The translations under genes were made by a program, and so were the position numbers. 64,000 bases of DNA from positions 1,364,001 through 1,428,000 of the forward strand of contig JAFKAC010000011.1 in assembly GCA_025766275.1 (NCBI GenBank), in the 5' to 3' direction. Under the pieces are notes generated by a model that searched no databases, was not told where the DNA came from, and saw only the letters and a list, made by a program, of their open reading frames with translations. This DNA is from Lactarius indigo (Eukaryota; Basidiomycota; Agaricomycetes; Russulales; Russulaceae). Positions 1 to 11,912 of the stretch are shown piece by piece (position 1 is the first letter of the stretch; every line of letters begins with the position of its first letter).

Positions 1-308
1 AAGGTGTTGCGCACGCGTCCGTGGGACGTGCGCCATCATATATTGGTTTGCAATAGTTAGGGACGTGTTACTCTTGAAGGGCTAAACGTGTGTAAACATG
101 CGGTGGGGTCGGGAACAGAAACAAGGTTGGGTGGTTGAAGGTGGTTGAAATAATCATGCACATTTGCGCGTGACACGAAACTTCATATAACTAGTCGCAT
201 GAGTCGGGAACACGTTTTATTCGAGCCAATAGTGCCGCGCACAAGTGCAGAAAGCTGGAGAATTAAAATAATGAGCCACACTGACACAGAGCTCAAACGT
301 TAGGAGAA
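1..308. other. Flank left of Copia-1, no gene seen
   Basis: No open frame of note and no LTR similarity to the rest of the window is visible. By nesting logic this stretch should continue the DNA found at 15272-15557, so it is probably the interior of the hAT-like element whose end is at 15557. That is inference only. Confidence 0.4.
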
Positions 309-313
309 CTTGA

Positions 314-712
314 TGTTGCGCAGCAAAAGCCTTATAGGCCAAAGCGCAGCACGCAGGAAGGACGTTCTCACCTTTGAGTAGGTTGAGAGACTAATGAGAG
401 AGGAGAATGTGCACAAGCAAAGTGGGTGATGTTCTGTATTCGCCTCTCTCCCCACATAGGAGGGTATTTATGCTCTATGGCCCCACCATGTCCATTTGCG
501 GATAAGTGATGAGTAAAGGTGTCCACAATATCGCGTTTTTACACACGCCTAATGTGTTTTGCCCTTCTGAGATAGTCATAGGACTTCTCCTCATCACGGG
601 ACATGATACGCCCGCTATTGTACGTATCGTAACTGCCTAATATGGTAAATATAGTACAGTAATGTCGTAACTGCTATAGATAAGGTCCTTACGTACTTAT
701 CACGTTTCAACA
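314..712 (-). repeat. Copia-1 3' LTR
   Basis: This 399-bp LTR matches 14868-15266 except at two CpG transitions near positions 319 and 599. It begins TGTTG and ends CAACA on the plus strand. Confidence 0.95.
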
Positions 713-1273
713 CTCCCCCTTGCTTAGTGCAGCTAGTAAAGCGCATCTAAGCAAAGACCTTACATTAAAGACATTTTATAGAGGGATCGGTAATAAGCAT
801 CGACCAAGGATGCTTCGATCCTCAAATGTCAGAGGGATGTATAGGGGATTAGGTGTGGGGTCATAGCAACATCCCTTCATAGAATGAAAGGGACGCTTAA
901 CCCCAACAATGGTCGTCTATCCTCGGTTTAGTGAGCAGTTATACTATGCTGGTGATAGAACAGGGTGTGTGAGCTTCCTTCTGGTAAGAATACCAGGGTT
1001 GTTTGACACAAAACCATAGAAGGCTTAGAGTCGGATGACTCAATAAACTTTTATGATTTGTGAGAGAACAACTCTCGCGGGACAGTCTTCTCAGAAATCA
1101 TAAAAGCTTAGGGTCATCAGACTCAATAAGCTTGTACGGTTCTTTTGAGAAGAACAAGTCGTTCGTGACTCATTTCTTATGTATTCCCTATTACTGGGAA
1201 AGAAGAAATGATGTACACGGAGAAGCTACGAAAGACCCTTTTTATTCTACCTCCAACCATAGCGTTGAGCTGC
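713..1273 (-). other. Copia-1 polypurine tract and 3' non-coding region
   Basis: Immediately inside the 3' LTR the minus strand reads AAGGGGGAG (713-721), a polypurine tract for plus-strand priming. The following 550 bp up to the pol stop has no long frame. It holds two related stretches around GACTCAATAA (near 1038 and 1118) in opposite contexts, probably 3' untranslated sequence. Confidence 0.7.
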
Positions 1274-4200
1274 TCAAGCTCTTGTGGGCAAGTGAAATTC
1301 CAGCCCAAGCTGTTCCCTGAATTTAAGGAACTTAATGTGACCCAGATTCTTAGTAAAAAGATCTGCGGGGTTCTCAGCTCCTTCTATAAAGAATAGTTCT
1401 ATCTTCTTATCTCGAATTACTTCACGTATGTAGTGGTGACATAAATCGATATGCTTAATCCGTTTTTCTTGAACCGGATTAGAAGATAGAAAAATGGAGC
1501 CTTGATTATCTCCGCATAATGGAATTGGTTCTAGATTTATTCCTAGCTCAAGAAAGAGCGAACGTATCCAAACCAACTGTCTGCTTGTATCACACAGCGA
1601 CATATATTCTGCTTCAGTGGATGAAAGCGCAATTGATTTTTGTGCTCTCGAATTCCAGCAGAATATTCCATTAGCCATTTTTACTAAATAGCCCATAGTG
1701 GACTTTCTAGTGACTGGATCTGAGGCCCAATCAGAATCCGCGTATGCTATTATACCACCATCACTTTTACCATCATAGACTAAAGTATAATTAGAGGTCC
1801 CAAGTAAATAGCGGCATATATAAAGTGCACGCTTTAAGTGGTCCTCAGATGGGTTGGCAGCAAATTGCGCCATCTTGGTAACAGCATAGGCAATATCTGG
1901 TCGCGTTCCAATCATTATGTATAGGAGTGATCCTATCACTTGTTGATATGAAGCGCGAAGTTCTGGAGATGCAGATTCCTTATTAGGAGTAGGATGATAC
2001 CCTTCCGGTAATGGAGTTGGTACTGATTTGGCGTTAATCAGTTTGAAGCGCTGTAGTACTTTCTGAAGGTAGTCCTGTTGATCAATGAGGATTCTACCCT
2101 TAGAACGTAGTATGCACATTCGAAGAAACTCCTTGGTATCTCCAAGATCTCTGCACTCCCAGATCTTCATGAAGCGCTGCTTCAGAGAATCAATGTGTTT
2201 TTTATTTTTTCCGAGGAAGAGGACATCATCAACATAGACAATTACGACAATTGTCTTTTCCTCATTTACAAAAAGACCTGAGTCTGATTGTAGATGTGTG
2301 CAGCTTAGAGTACCCATAGACTTATCTAGCGCTCTCCACCAAGCGAGAGCAGCTTGTTTAAGTCCATAAATGGCTTTTCTAAGGCGCATCACTTTATTTT
2401 GTTGACCAGGGATTTTAAACCCTTCAGGTTGTTCCATGTAGAGTTCCTCATCGAGGTCCCCATACAGGAATGCTGTTTTGACGTCTAGTCCAGAGATGTG
2501 CCAATCTTTTAGCGCTGCAAGCGCAAGCATCATCCGGACAGTCTCAAACCGTACCACAGGCGAGAATATTTCGTCATAATCAATGCCTTCAACCTGAGAA
2601 AAACCTTTGGCAACTAGCCTGGCTTTCTTTCGGCCATCTGACTTTAAGTCAAATACCCATTGGTTTTTGATAACCTTTCTGCCTTTTGGCGGGTTAACAA
2701 GTTCATAGACTTTGCGATTGCAAAGGGAAGCTAGTTCCTCTTTGCACGCATTATGCCACTCCTCCTGAGAGTCGCTTGGCATTTTTAGAATGTCCCGATA
2801 AGTCCATTCTTGAATATTAGAGGTATCAGGTGCGTCTAGATCTGTTGGTGAAACTGCTTTGGCTAGCAGAAGATCTAGAAATTTGACTCCCCCTTCCTGA
2901 GCAAGGCGGGTGAGCAATTGCTGCTCTACTTCATCGTCTGAAAGGTGCGGATGATCACCCGAAGCACGAGGAGGACCAGACTCGGGTTGCTCAGGAAAAT
3001 CTCCTGGTACCGTCTGATCTTGACGTGAACGCAACCGAGAGCTACTCGGCTGGTCACCAGTCAACTGTCGCCATGTGCGAGTCCGCTCAATGTCACAAAT
3101 AATCGTAGTAGGAGGCCTATCTCCATAGACATTATCTGGACGAGAAGTTTGTTTCCTTGTACGCGCCGACCTCCTAGGTTGACTAGGACCTGGTACGGGT
3201 TGCGGTGGTAAAGGCGGAGGTAGCTGCGATCCACTTCCTCCAGTAGATGTACTGGAAGGAGGTGCCACAGGGGCTTGTGGAGCGCTTCTCACTTTAGGAG
3301 GCTCAGGTGGAGGGTTGTCATCAACACCAGGAGTGGTATCGTCATTTAACAGCTCATCATCAGAAGCTGCATCGTCTAACTGAGTAACACCTTTGGGTTT
3401 ACTCCTCACATTGTCCGACGGACACTTGGGAAACAATGCTTCATCAAAGAGAGCTTTGTCCGAGTAAAACAAGGTATTCGGAGTGCGCATAAAGACATCA
3501 GCCTTCATTCCAGATCCCCTACCAAGGTAGATCATTAGCTCGCTTTTAGGGGAAAGTTTGTTCACCCGGCGGGCTTCAGGGATATGGACATAAGCACCCG
3601 ATCCAAAGACTCGAAGATGAGCAATGTCCGGTTTCTCATTGTATAATAGTCCATAGGGAGTCTGCCATTTAAGGCGACTGATTGGACTTCTATTATAACA
3701 ATGTGTAGCATGTAAGACTGCAAATTCCCACCAACTCTGAGGTAAACAAGCATCAAGGCGCATAGCCTGAGCTTTGTCCATGACTGTACGCATAAAGCGC
3801 TCAGCGTGACCATTCTGCTGTGGGGTATGTGGTGCGGACTGTAGCACTGCAATGCTGGCATCCTTTAGCTGCTTAAGGAAAGCATCTGATTTATATTCAC
3901 CGCCAGCATCAGACATCCACTCTTTTATGGTAGCGTTGAATTGATTTTTAATCAGCGCAAGCCATTGCTTTAAAGCAGTAATAGCGGAGGCTTTATCCCG
4001 CAAGAGAGTGATCCAAGCAAAAGAAGTATAATCATCAAGGAAGACAATAAAATACTTGTACTTGTGATACAACGGTATAGGGAAGCTCTTTAGATCGGAA
4101 TGAATCCGACTAAAGGAGGCTTTAGCCCTAGTTTCGGAAGGAGGATGAGATGCTGCAGGCATTTTGCCTTGCGCACATCCTGGACATAGTTTATCAGAGG

Positions 4201-4745
4201 TCGGAATTATAATCCCATCAGGGAAACCCTTAGTGTTTTCCTTAGATCGTCTTAGAACCTCTTTAGATGGGTGTCCGAGGCGACAATGCATAAGGTCATA
4301 ATCCACATTTTGCAATGCAGATATGTTGGCGTAATTCGACTCAGTTAGATTAGATATAGAGGCATCTAGCCAAAATAGCGATTGTCCATGAATAAGGGGT
4401 TTACATTGGACAATTGTTTTATTTTTTCTTAGCAAGTCTATATGCTGCGAATTCCCCAAAACGCGCAATCCTTGCTGCAGGAATACTCCCATTGATAGTA
4501 ACCGTGTGCTCATAGAAGGTATGTGAAAGACTGGATAAACTTGCGTAGTTACAAGTTTGTCTGCGAGGTAATGCTCTAGCAAGACAGTACCAATTCCTTC
4601 AACATATATCTGATGAGCTGCGGTTTTGACAGGTATTCTGTCAGACTTGGCTAGCAACTTATACTCAATAAAATCACTAAGACTATTGGTAAAGTGCGCT
4701 GAGGCTCCTGAGTCAAGAAGCCACATATTTTCGGTACACTTCAAA
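1274..4745 (-). CDS. Copia-1 pol, main part: protease, integrase, RT, RNase H
   Basis: This open frame of about 1,157 codons ends at TGA 1274-1276 and starts at the Gypsy-1A insertion point, so it is the 3' part of a split gene. In order it shows the aspartic protease core WLLDSGASAHFT close to its start, a GAG-pre-integrase HCRLGHP motif with a CPGC pair, an integrase core (DDYTSFAW, TPQQNGHAERF), a proline-rich linker, the Copia RT (signature YVDDVLFLG) and RNase H (ADSDWASD and SSTEAEY). These are standard Copia polyprotein domains in standard order. No internal stop or frameshift was seen. The upstream segment of the same frame is at 12706-13204. Transcription of an intact product is blocked by the 7.96-kb insert. 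Confidence 0.93.
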
Positions 4746-5329
4746 TGTTACGCCCTAGCAGGGGCGTGGGTTCTGAAGATTCTGAATCACACAAGTATCA
4801 AGCGAAGACCTCTGTTGTCTTATTGCTATGAAATACGAGTGACAAAAGTGTGGCACAAGGTGCAGCACTACTCTGTAATGTAGGACTCCTCGTCCGAAGT
4901 GTCTAACACTTCTCTACACTTGATCTTGCTAGTGCACAGAGTATAACAGGTGTGACGCGTTGATATAGTTCAACTGCAAAGACTTCGAAGTGTCCTGGTT
5001 AAGGACTGAGATAGGGGATGCACAAGAAGAGAGGGATAAGGCGAGGTCACACCAAAGTACGGAGGCAAGGTTGCTAGATTGCAAACGAAGCCAAGTCTGG
5101 CTTCCTACGGTCTATGGTACAGGTTTATATAGGACAGGGTTCCAAACAACATGAACACAAGTCCACACAATATCAAAGAGACTAAACGGAGTAAACAGAA
5201 GTTCGGGTCAAAGAAACAGCGCCACTGGTGACAGTAGCTCCTTTGGTAACAAGGTATAGTACAAAAGGGGGGAGGGAAGGCAGGGTGGAGACATACTGTG
5301 ACTTAGGTCCGAAGCGTCGGATCATAACA
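4746..5329 (-). repeat. Gypsy-1A 3' LTR
   Basis: 584-bp LTR next to the pol stop. It carries the TATA-like box and 11-nt primer sequence described for copy B, in reverse orientation. Confidence 0.95.
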
Positions 5330-5355
5330 TGAGCCCCTCTCTAAGTCAACTCTCC

Positions 5356-8300
5356 CTAGAGTGCTTCGAAGTCCATCAGGTCATAGACATCGTTGTCTAC
5401 ATTGTTGGAGGGGGTGCTTTCGCGAGGGAGGGGGCAGCGATGTTGGCGAAGGAAGTTGAAGGGACCATGGGCCCCACACTTGCGACAATTTTCATACTTG
5501 GGGCACTTGATTTCTTCATGGCTGTTGCTGGTAAAACACTTGCCACACCACTGAGTGCGTTCTTCTGGGGCTGGCCAGAGGCACTGATAAGGGAAGTGGT
5601 CAGTGCTGGAACACCTCCAGCAAAACTTCTGTTTTTGAGGGCAGGCGAAGGAGAGGTGGTCTTCAGACTGACACCTGTAACAAAGTCGAATGGTGCCAGT
5701 CTCCTTCTTGTTGGCTCTGCGCTTGCGTCTCTTCTTCCTTTCTGCAGAGGGGCTAGGTCCCTCTGGTTCGTCGTGGAGTCTTGGCATGGAGTGGTAGCGA
5801 GGTGGAGCAGGGGCAGGAATATGGTGGACTTCAAAGGGGTGAGTTTCTTCTTCCGGAGGAGGGGGGTGTAGTGTGAGCCATCGGTCTGCAATCCGGACAT
5901 AGGCCTTGTGTTCTTGCAGCCTTCTTCGGGTACTGGTTAGTTGCATGTCCATGTTGAGGAGGTGCCTTTTGAGGGGCTCCATCGTCTTGTACAGGCCTTC
6001 AATCTCCTTTCGGAGGGCCTTCTGGTTTCGCAAGAGTCGGCGAGTTCTGGAGACTTCTGCTGTGAGGCGGTCATCTTTCAGGTCTTCTAGGACTTCATCG
6101 ACTTGTCTGGCTGTGGGGGAAGCTTCGTCCAAATTCTGCATCTGAGCTGGGGTGATGGGGGGAGCTGGATTGTGGGGGTCATCGTCTCTGGGAAGGAGGA
6201 AAAGGGGGAGGCCATAGTGAGGGAGGTTCTTGCCCATGGTGCCAATGACATCTTCTTTATTTTCACTGATCTTGATCCATTTGGCATCCTTTCGGATGTA
6301 CGAGGTTGGGTCAGCGTCGTCAGGGATGAGGAAGTGGACATAGCGGCTGCTCCAGGGGTCATTCAAGAAGAAGGGGTAGCCAGGGTCGTCGTCTTCTTCA
6401 GCAGTGATGTGCATCCTTTCATAGTTAATGGGGAGTGCGTCCATGATTGGGTCGTTGACTATTTCGCTGAGACGGGCCATGGTTACTCTAGGATCAGGGG
6501 GGGAGGTGGTAGGTCGGTGTATCTCGGGAGTAGGGGGAGCTGTGTGTCCAGGAGGGGGAACGCGAAGGGCCATTCCTCCTCCTTCTGTTTCTATGACGCT
6601 GGGCATGGTGGGATCGATGGGTTGTGGTTCCTGGATGAGTGAAGGCAAGGAAGGGGGTCGTGCTGGGAAGGGAGAATAGCCAGAGGAGGGTGTGACAGAG
6701 GGTGTTTCGTCAAAGGAGCCTCTTTCCATGGCACGAGCAACAAGACGTTCTACAGAGGAGGAGCGAGAGGGCATGGTGAGGAAGCTAGTGGGGAAGGTGG
6801 TTGCTGTTCGTACTGTTACTTCCTTTCGTTTTAACCATTGCTTTGCTCCTTCGCTTCTGGGGTTGCGTTCAAAGTGTTCCTGGATAAGTTCTGGGGCGTT
6901 GAGGTTCTTCTCTGGTTCCCAACTGTTGTGTGCATCGGAGTATCCTTTCCACTTGATTAGAAACTGTAACTGGTTCCTGTGGTGTCTTGTTTCTAGTATT
7001 TTCTCGATTTCCCACTCCTGTTCTCCATCTACTAGATCTGGGGGTGGTTCCGTAAAGTTCTTTCCATGTATGGAGGTTTCTTTGTATGGCATCAGGAGTG
7101 ACGCATGGAATACTGGGTGGATCCGCCATTGATGGGGAAGTTTCAGGGCATATGTGGTGGCGGAGATCTTCTTTGTGACCCTGAAGGGTCCATATCTCTT
7201 TGGGGCTAACTTGAAACTAGGGTGCGTTGTTTTCAAGTTCCTGGCATCCAGCCACACACTATCTCCTTCTGTGTGTTGTTCGAAGCGAGAGGATCCTTTG
7301 TAGAGTGACTGTGCATGAGTAATTGCTGCTTGGGCAGTCCTTCTGGCTTCCTGGATTCGCTCCAATCTCTCTTGTGTTCCTGGTACTGTGGTCGTTCTTT
7401 CTGGTTGGTGTACTCTTGGGATGTACCCAAGGATTAATTCGTAGGGTGCCTTTTTAGTGGTTGCGCTTGGCCAGGAGTTGTGGGTGTACTGTGCCAGTGG
7501 TAGTAGCTCCGTCCAATTGTCTTGTTGATGGTTTATGAACATTCGGAGGTACTGCTCTAACCACTGGTTTGTTCGCTCTGATTGTCCATCTGTTTGTGGG
7601 TGGTATGCTGTGCTGATGTTTTGTTCTATGTCAAGCACTCTGCACAGTTCTTTGATGAACTTCGCTGTGAATCTGGGGTCTCTGTCGGAGATGACCCTTC
7701 TTGGTAGTCCATAGTGTGGCAGGACAGTTTTGGCATAGAGTTTTGCCACTCCTTCTGCGTCTATTGTCTCGCTGCATGGGATAAAGAAGGCTGCTTTGGA
7801 ACAGTCATGATCCGTGATGGTGAGAATTGTGTCATTGTCTTCTGATTGGGGTAGCTTTGTGATGAAGTCTAGAGCGATGGTTTCAAAAGGGAGTGTTTCT
7901 GGGTTAGTCTTGATGGGGAATATCGGTGGTTTCGGGTTCCCAGGGAAGTTCTTGTTTGATTGGCATGTGGCACAGCCCTTTACATATGCGGATATGTCGT
8001 CTTTCATGTTTGGCCACCAAAAGTCTTGTGACACTAACCACAAGGTCTTTGTTATTCCGGGGTGTCCAGCTGTTTTTGTATCGTGAAACAGGGAGATTAC
8101 CCCCCTCTTTAGCGGTGTGTTGTCCACAACCACCAGTTTGTCACCTCTCCACCAGTGTTTGCCTTGTTTTATTAGGTGGAAGGGGGCTGCCCATTCGTCC
8201 AGAGTGTCTTGGTGGTCTAATTGGTGTGCCATGACTCGGTCATCTATCCTTATGGAGAGAGCGGAGTTTGCGAAGATGGTTGGGGTAAGGACCACTACAT

Positions 8301-10239
8301 CAGTGTTATCCCCTGCTCCGGTGTCGTGGTCAGGGCGTCTTGACAGGGCATCAGCATGGTTTTGGGGTCCGGGTTTGTGGTGAAGTTTGATGTGATAGTC
8401 TGCCAGTCTGGGGATGTAGCACGCCACTCTCCTATTGATTTGTCGAGGGTGGCGATAATATTCTAGGTTTTTGTGGTCTGTAAACACTGTGATTTCGTGG
8501 GGGGACCCTAAAAGAAGGTGTCTCCAGTGTTCCAGTCCTCTGATTACTGCCAGGAGTTCCCTGTCATGGATGTCATAGTTGCGCTCCGCTTCCGAAAATG
8601 ATTTGGAGAAGTATCCCACAGCTTGTGGTTTGTTTCGGCTGTCTCTTTGTGTTAAGATTGCTCCTGTGGCGAAAGCGGAGGCATCTACTTCTAGTTCGAA
8701 AGGTTTGTCCATATCTGGTTGACATAAGATGGGGTCTTTGCACACAAGCGTGATGAGGGCTTCTAAGGCTTCTGCTGCTTCCTTTGTCCACCTGAAGGGT
8801 CCTTCTGACGTCTTTATTGTGTCCGTGATGGGTCTTGCTAAGTGAGCGAAGTTGGGGATGAAGGGTCGCTGATAACTTAGTGTTCCCAACACGCTTCTTG
8901 CTTGTTTGACTGACTTGATGTCTCTTGGCCAGTCTTTTAGTCCTTCTACCTTCTTTGGGTCGATTTTGATTTGAGACCCATCGATGACAATGCCTAGGTA
9001 GTGGATCTTTCTTTGTTCGAACACACATTTCGACGCTTTAAGGAAATAAGATTCCTTTTCACAGATTTCCAAGAACTCGTGTACAATTTGTCTGTGGCGT
9101 TCTGTATCTTCTTCTGTGGCTATCAGGACATCGTCCATGTACACAAATAGCTCTCTTGGGTATTTGTCCATAAGTGGTTGGAGTATTCTGCTCATGGTTC
9201 TTGCAAAGGTGGCTGGTGCATTTGTGAGGCCGAAGGTCATGACTCGAGGGATGAACAGCCCCCTTGGTGTCTTGAAGGCTGCCTTCCACTGGTCTTCCTC
9301 TTTTATGCGGATGTTATGGTACCCCCATCTGATATCGAACTTTGAGAACAGTGTTTTCCCATTTAAGTTGGTCAGGATGTCGGAGATGAGAGGTAGTGGG
9401 TAAGTGTCTTTTATTGTCCAGGTGTTTAGGGGTCTGTAGTCCAGGATAGGGCGCAACCCTCCGTCTGTTTTCTTTCTGAAGAAGAAGGAGGAAGCGTAGG
9501 GGGAGCTTCCTTCATAGATGTATCCTTTTGCTATGTTTTCGTCGAGATATGCCTTCAACTCCTTGTCTTCCTCTGGAGTTAAGGGGTAGATTTTACAGTT
9601 GATCTTGTTGGGTGCATCTGGTTGCAATGTGATGGGATGGTCTTCTTCTCTTTCTGGGGGAAAGCGCTGTGCTTCTTTGTCTGAGAATACTTTGTTGTGG
9701 CGCTGGTATTCTTCTGGGATTGCGGTTTCTTTTACTGGGTCAAAGGTTGTTTTGGTTGCTGCCGCTTTCGCTTCTTGGTGTCGCTTTCTTCGGAAGCGGT
9801 ATCCTCCTGTCAGGATGGTGACTGCTTCTCCTTTCAGCTCTTGTTTCTTCCAGTCTATGTCTGGGTTTTCGTGTTCGAACCAGGGGTATCCAAAGATCAT
9901 TCTGTCTTCCCCTAGGCTGGTTACGAAAAACTGGAAAGGAGTTTCTTCTTCTCCTCTTTTTATCCATAGCTGGCATGTTTCAGTCATGGTGCCATCTTTG
10001 TTTAGCGATCCATCTACATTCCGGACCAATCTGGGTGGTTTCAGCGGAGTGGTTCCTAGTCCAAGTTTTTGGATTAGGTTTCGGTCGATTAGGTTGTCTG
10101 TTGCACCACTGTCCAGCAGTACATTTATGTGAGCTTCTTTGTAGTAAAGGCGAACGAGGACTTTGATTGTCATAGCACTATCGCGAACACTATACATTGA
10201 ATTGGCCTCCCTGTCAGCTCTCACAGGTCGGCATCGCAA
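5356..10239 (-). CDS. Gypsy-1A pol: protease-RT-RNase H-integrase-chromodomain plus zinc-knuckle extension
   Basis: This 1627-residue reading has the same sequence as the copy B pol at 19307-24190, where the domains are described in detail. It lies in the -1 frame relative to gag and overlaps the gag end by 19 nt. Its own first ATG is 15 codons in, so frameshifting rather than independent initiation is the likely expression route. No disabling mutation was found. The stop lies 26 bp inside the 3' LTR, and the gap holds the purine-rich tract. Confidence 0.93.
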   Translation of the reverse strand: MRCRPVRADREANSMYSVRDSAMTIKVLVRLYYKEAHINVLLDSGATDNLIDRNLIQKLGLGTTPLKPPRLVRNVDGSLNKDGTMTETCQLWIKRGEEETPFQFFVTSLGEDRMIFGYPWFEHENPDIDWKKQELKGEAVTILTGGYRFRRKRHQEAKAAATKTTFDPVKETAIPEEYQRHNKVFSDKEAQRFPPEREEDHPITLQPDAPNKINCKIYPLTPEEDKELKAYLDENIAKGYIYEGSSPYASSFFFRKKTDGGLRPILDYRPLNTWTIKDTYPLPLISDILTNLNGKTLFSKFDIRWGYHNIRIKEEDQWKAAFKTPRGLFIPRVMTFGLTNAPATFARTMSRILQPLMDKYPRELFVYMDDVLIATEEDTERHRQIVHEFLEICEKESYFLKASKCVFEQRKIHYLGIVIDGSQIKIDPKKVEGLKDWPRDIKSVKQARSVLGTLSYQRPFIPNFAHLARPITDTIKTSEGPFRWTKEAAEALEALITLVCKDPILCQPDMDKPFELEVDASAFATGAILTQRDSRNKPQAVGYFSKSFSEAERNYDIHDRELLAVIRGLEHWRHLLLGSPHEITVFTDHKNLEYYRHPRQINRRVACYIPRLADYHIKLHHKPGPQNHADALSRRPDHDTGAGDNTDVVVLTPTIFANSALSIRIDDRVMAHQLDHQDTLDEWAAPFHLIKQGKHWWRGDKLVVVDNTPLKRGVISLFHDTKTAGHPGITKTLWLVSQDFWWPNMKDDISAYVKGCATCQSNKNFPGNPKPPIFPIKTNPETLPFETIALDFITKLPQSEDNDTILTITDHDCSKAAFFIPCSETIDAEGVAKLYAKTVLPHYGLPRRVISDRDPRFTAKFIKELCRVLDIEQNISTAYHPQTDGQSERTNQWLEQYLRMFINHQQDNWTELLPLAQYTHNSWPSATTKKAPYELILGYIPRVHQPERTTTVPGTQERLERIQEARRTAQAAITHAQSLYKGSSRFEQHTEGDSVWLDARNLKTTHPSFKLAPKRYGPFRVTKKISATTYALKLPHQWRIHPVFHASLLMPYKETSIHGKNFTEPPPDLVDGEQEWEIEKILETRHHRNQLQFLIKWKGYSDAHNSWEPEKNLNAPELIQEHFERNPRSEGAKQWLKRKEVTVRTATTFPTSFLTMPSRSSSVERLVARAMERGSFDETPSVTPSSGYSPFPARPPSLPSLIQEPQPIDPTMPSVIETEGGGMALRVPPPGHTAPPTPEIHRPTTSPPDPRVTMARLSEIVNDPIMDALPINYERMHITAEEDDDPGYPFFLNDPWSSRYVHFLIPDDADPTSYIRKDAKWIKISENKEDVIGTMGKNLPHYGLPLFLLPRDDDPHNPAPPITPAQMQNLDEASPTARQVDEVLEDLKDDRLTAEVSRTRRLLRNQKALRKEIEGLYKTMEPLKRHLLNMDMQLTSTRRRLQEHKAYVRIADRWLTLHPPPPEEETHPFEVHHIPAPAPPRYHSMPRLHDEPEGPSPSAERKKRRKRRANKKETGTIRLCYRCQSEDHLSFACPQKQKFCWRCSSTDHFPYQCLWPAPEERTQWCGKCFTSNSHEEIKCPKYENCRKCGAHGPFNFLRQHRCPLPRESTPSNNVDNDVYDLMDFEAL

Positions 10240-10245
10240 AAATCC
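10205..10245 (-). promoter_or_regulatory. Gypsy-1A candidate -1 frameshift site
   Basis: Mirror of 19301-19341: in-frame heptamer G GAT TTT (10239-10245), 6-nt spacer, then a two-part hairpin (10205-10232) that spans the gag stop. Confidence 0.55.
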
Positions 10246-11912
10246 TGATCTAAGGCATAGTAGCGTCTCTTTTCATCCTCAGTCATGCCTTGGATGAGTG
10301 CATGGGCTTGTCGGACTTTATCTTCGGTTGTGGTAGCAGCCACTGATGAGGTGCTTGCTTCTGGGGTGTATGGGGGTGCAGTGTCCGCTTCTTGGGTGTC
10401 TGTGGCTCTGGCTTTGGTTTGGTTGGTGGTATTTTGTCGTTGACAGTTCCTAGCCATATGTCCTTGCTGTCTGCATTTGAAGCAGCGTCCTTCTTTCATG
10501 AGGGCTTTCTTTTCTTCTTCAGTAAGCTTCTTAAAGGGGGTGGAGGTGGTGGCATCTACATCCATCGCGTTTGGGTCTCGCTTTGGTCGTCCTTGGTGGA
10601 CATTCTGGGTTGGCCCTGGGTTTCTATTCCCTGGTCTGGCTTTTAATAGCTTCCAGCGTTGGTGTTCTGCTCTGGCAGCAGTTTGCCACTCGTCCATGGT
10701 GTTTGGGATGGTGGTTCGCATAAGGCAAGCGCGATACAGTCCTGTGGGTAGTCCTCTTTTGAAGAATTCCACCGTTCCAGGGGCATCTCTTGCCCATCCT
10801 GCTATTCCTGCAAGGTGTTTGAAGTCGAGGATGTAACTGTCCAATGCTCCACCCTGCATCGTCAAACTGATGAGCTTCTGATAGGCTCTTTCTTTGTTTA
10901 GAGTGTCGGTCCAGTCTCTGTCAAAGGTGTCCAGAAAACCGTCCCAAAGATCCTTGCTGTTTTTGGTGAGGGTTTTGGTGGGGTCTGCTAGTGCCGCTTC
11001 CATGTCATCTTCGGTTTGGTTGACCCACAGCTGTACACCGGGTCCTTTGAACATTGTAAGGGCGAATAGTACCCGTGCATAAGGTTCTTTGATGAGTTCA
11101 TTCTCGCTATTTAACTTGATGTATCGTAGTAGTTCTCTTTTGAACTGACCACTCTCTGTTCTATCTCCGGTGAACGGAGTAGGGGGTGCTCCTTTGAGTC
11201 CTCCTGAGCTCGTTGTTGGTGTTCCCCCTGTTCCGGTGTTTGAGCTGGTACCTGTGCCAGTGCCTGTGGCGTTTATGGCTGACATGGTAAGTGTTGGCTG
11301 TGGTGTGATGGGGATCTGGGGTGGTTCGACTGGGGAGGGCAATCTGATTGGTGGTAGTGGGGCTGGGAATCCTTCTTCTGCTGGGGATGGTTCTATCCAG
11401 ATAGGGATAGTGGGGCTGGCTTGTGACGAAGCTTGTGTGGGTACTGTGATGTCTAGGCGGTGTTCTGAGGAGTGGGATAGTTCTGAGTGTGATTCCGCTT
11501 CGTCTGAGCTGGGTTCTTCTTCTGATGAGTCTTGTTGTAGTCTGTATGTTCCCCTAGTGTTTCTTGGTGCTGAGGATGATTGTTGTGTGGGCGTTTCTGG
11601 GTTCTGTTCGTCTTCTTCGTTCCACCAGCCTAGTCCTTCAGCAAATCTGTGTGGTGTGATGTTTATGGCTCTGGTGTGGTATGTATTCTGAAAGTATCGG
11701 AGGATGTACCAGTTGTTGTTGATGAATTCCACTGGTCTGAGTTCGCCTTTAATGAGGCACTTGTAACAAGGTGGTCTGCCTGATGTTGTGGCCCAGCGAG
11801 CTCCTTTTCCTAATTGACTGCTTTTAACGTGGTGTGGGAGGTCGTCTTGTGTTCTGGTTGTGACTGGGGTCCAATTGTTGTCTGATTCAAAGGTGACACT
11901 GATGCTAGCCAC
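10221..11912 (-). CDS. Gypsy-1A gag with upstream in-frame extension
   Basis: This is identical in translation to the copy B gag. The first ATG in the frame is at 11285, which begins the conventional Gag with a capsid-like region and a CCHC knuckle (CFKCRQQGHMARNC). The frame stays open upstream to about 11972 without an ATG. The reading given here begins at a GTG. See the copy B entry for the conserved RPVEF-type domain in the extension. Confidence 0.9.
   Translation of the reverse strand: MASISVTFESDNNWTPVTTRTQDDLPHHVKSSQLGKGARWATTSGRPPCYKCLIKGELRPVEFINNNWYILRYFQNTYHTRAINITPHRFAEGLGWWNEEDEQNPETPTQQSSSAPRNTRGTYRLQQDSSEEEPSSDEAESHSELSHSSEHRLDITVPTQASSQASPTIPIWIEPSPAEEGFPAPLPPIRLPSPVEPPQIPITPQPTLTMSAINATGTGTGTSSNTGTGGTPTTSSGGLKGAPPTPFTGDRTESGQFKRELLRYIKLNSENELIKEPYARVLFALTMFKGPGVQLWVNQTEDDMEAALADPTKTLTKNSKDLWDGFLDTFDRDWTDTLNKERAYQKLISLTMQGGALDSYILDFKHLAGIAGWARDAPGTVEFFKRGLPTGLYRACLMRTTIPNTMDEWQTAARAEHQRWKLLKARPGNRNPGPTQNVHQGRPKRDPNAMDVDATTSTPFKKLTEEEKKALMKEGRCFKCRQQGHMARNCQRQNTTNQTKARATDTQEADTAPPYTPEASTSSVAATTTEDKVRQAHALIQGMTEDEKRRYYALDQDFCDADL

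Noticed and set aside
11170..11691. Long antisense frames across Gypsy-1 gag and pol (and their mirror in copy B)
   Set aside because: They are shadows of the real genes, repeat exactly in the second copy, and have no domain content.
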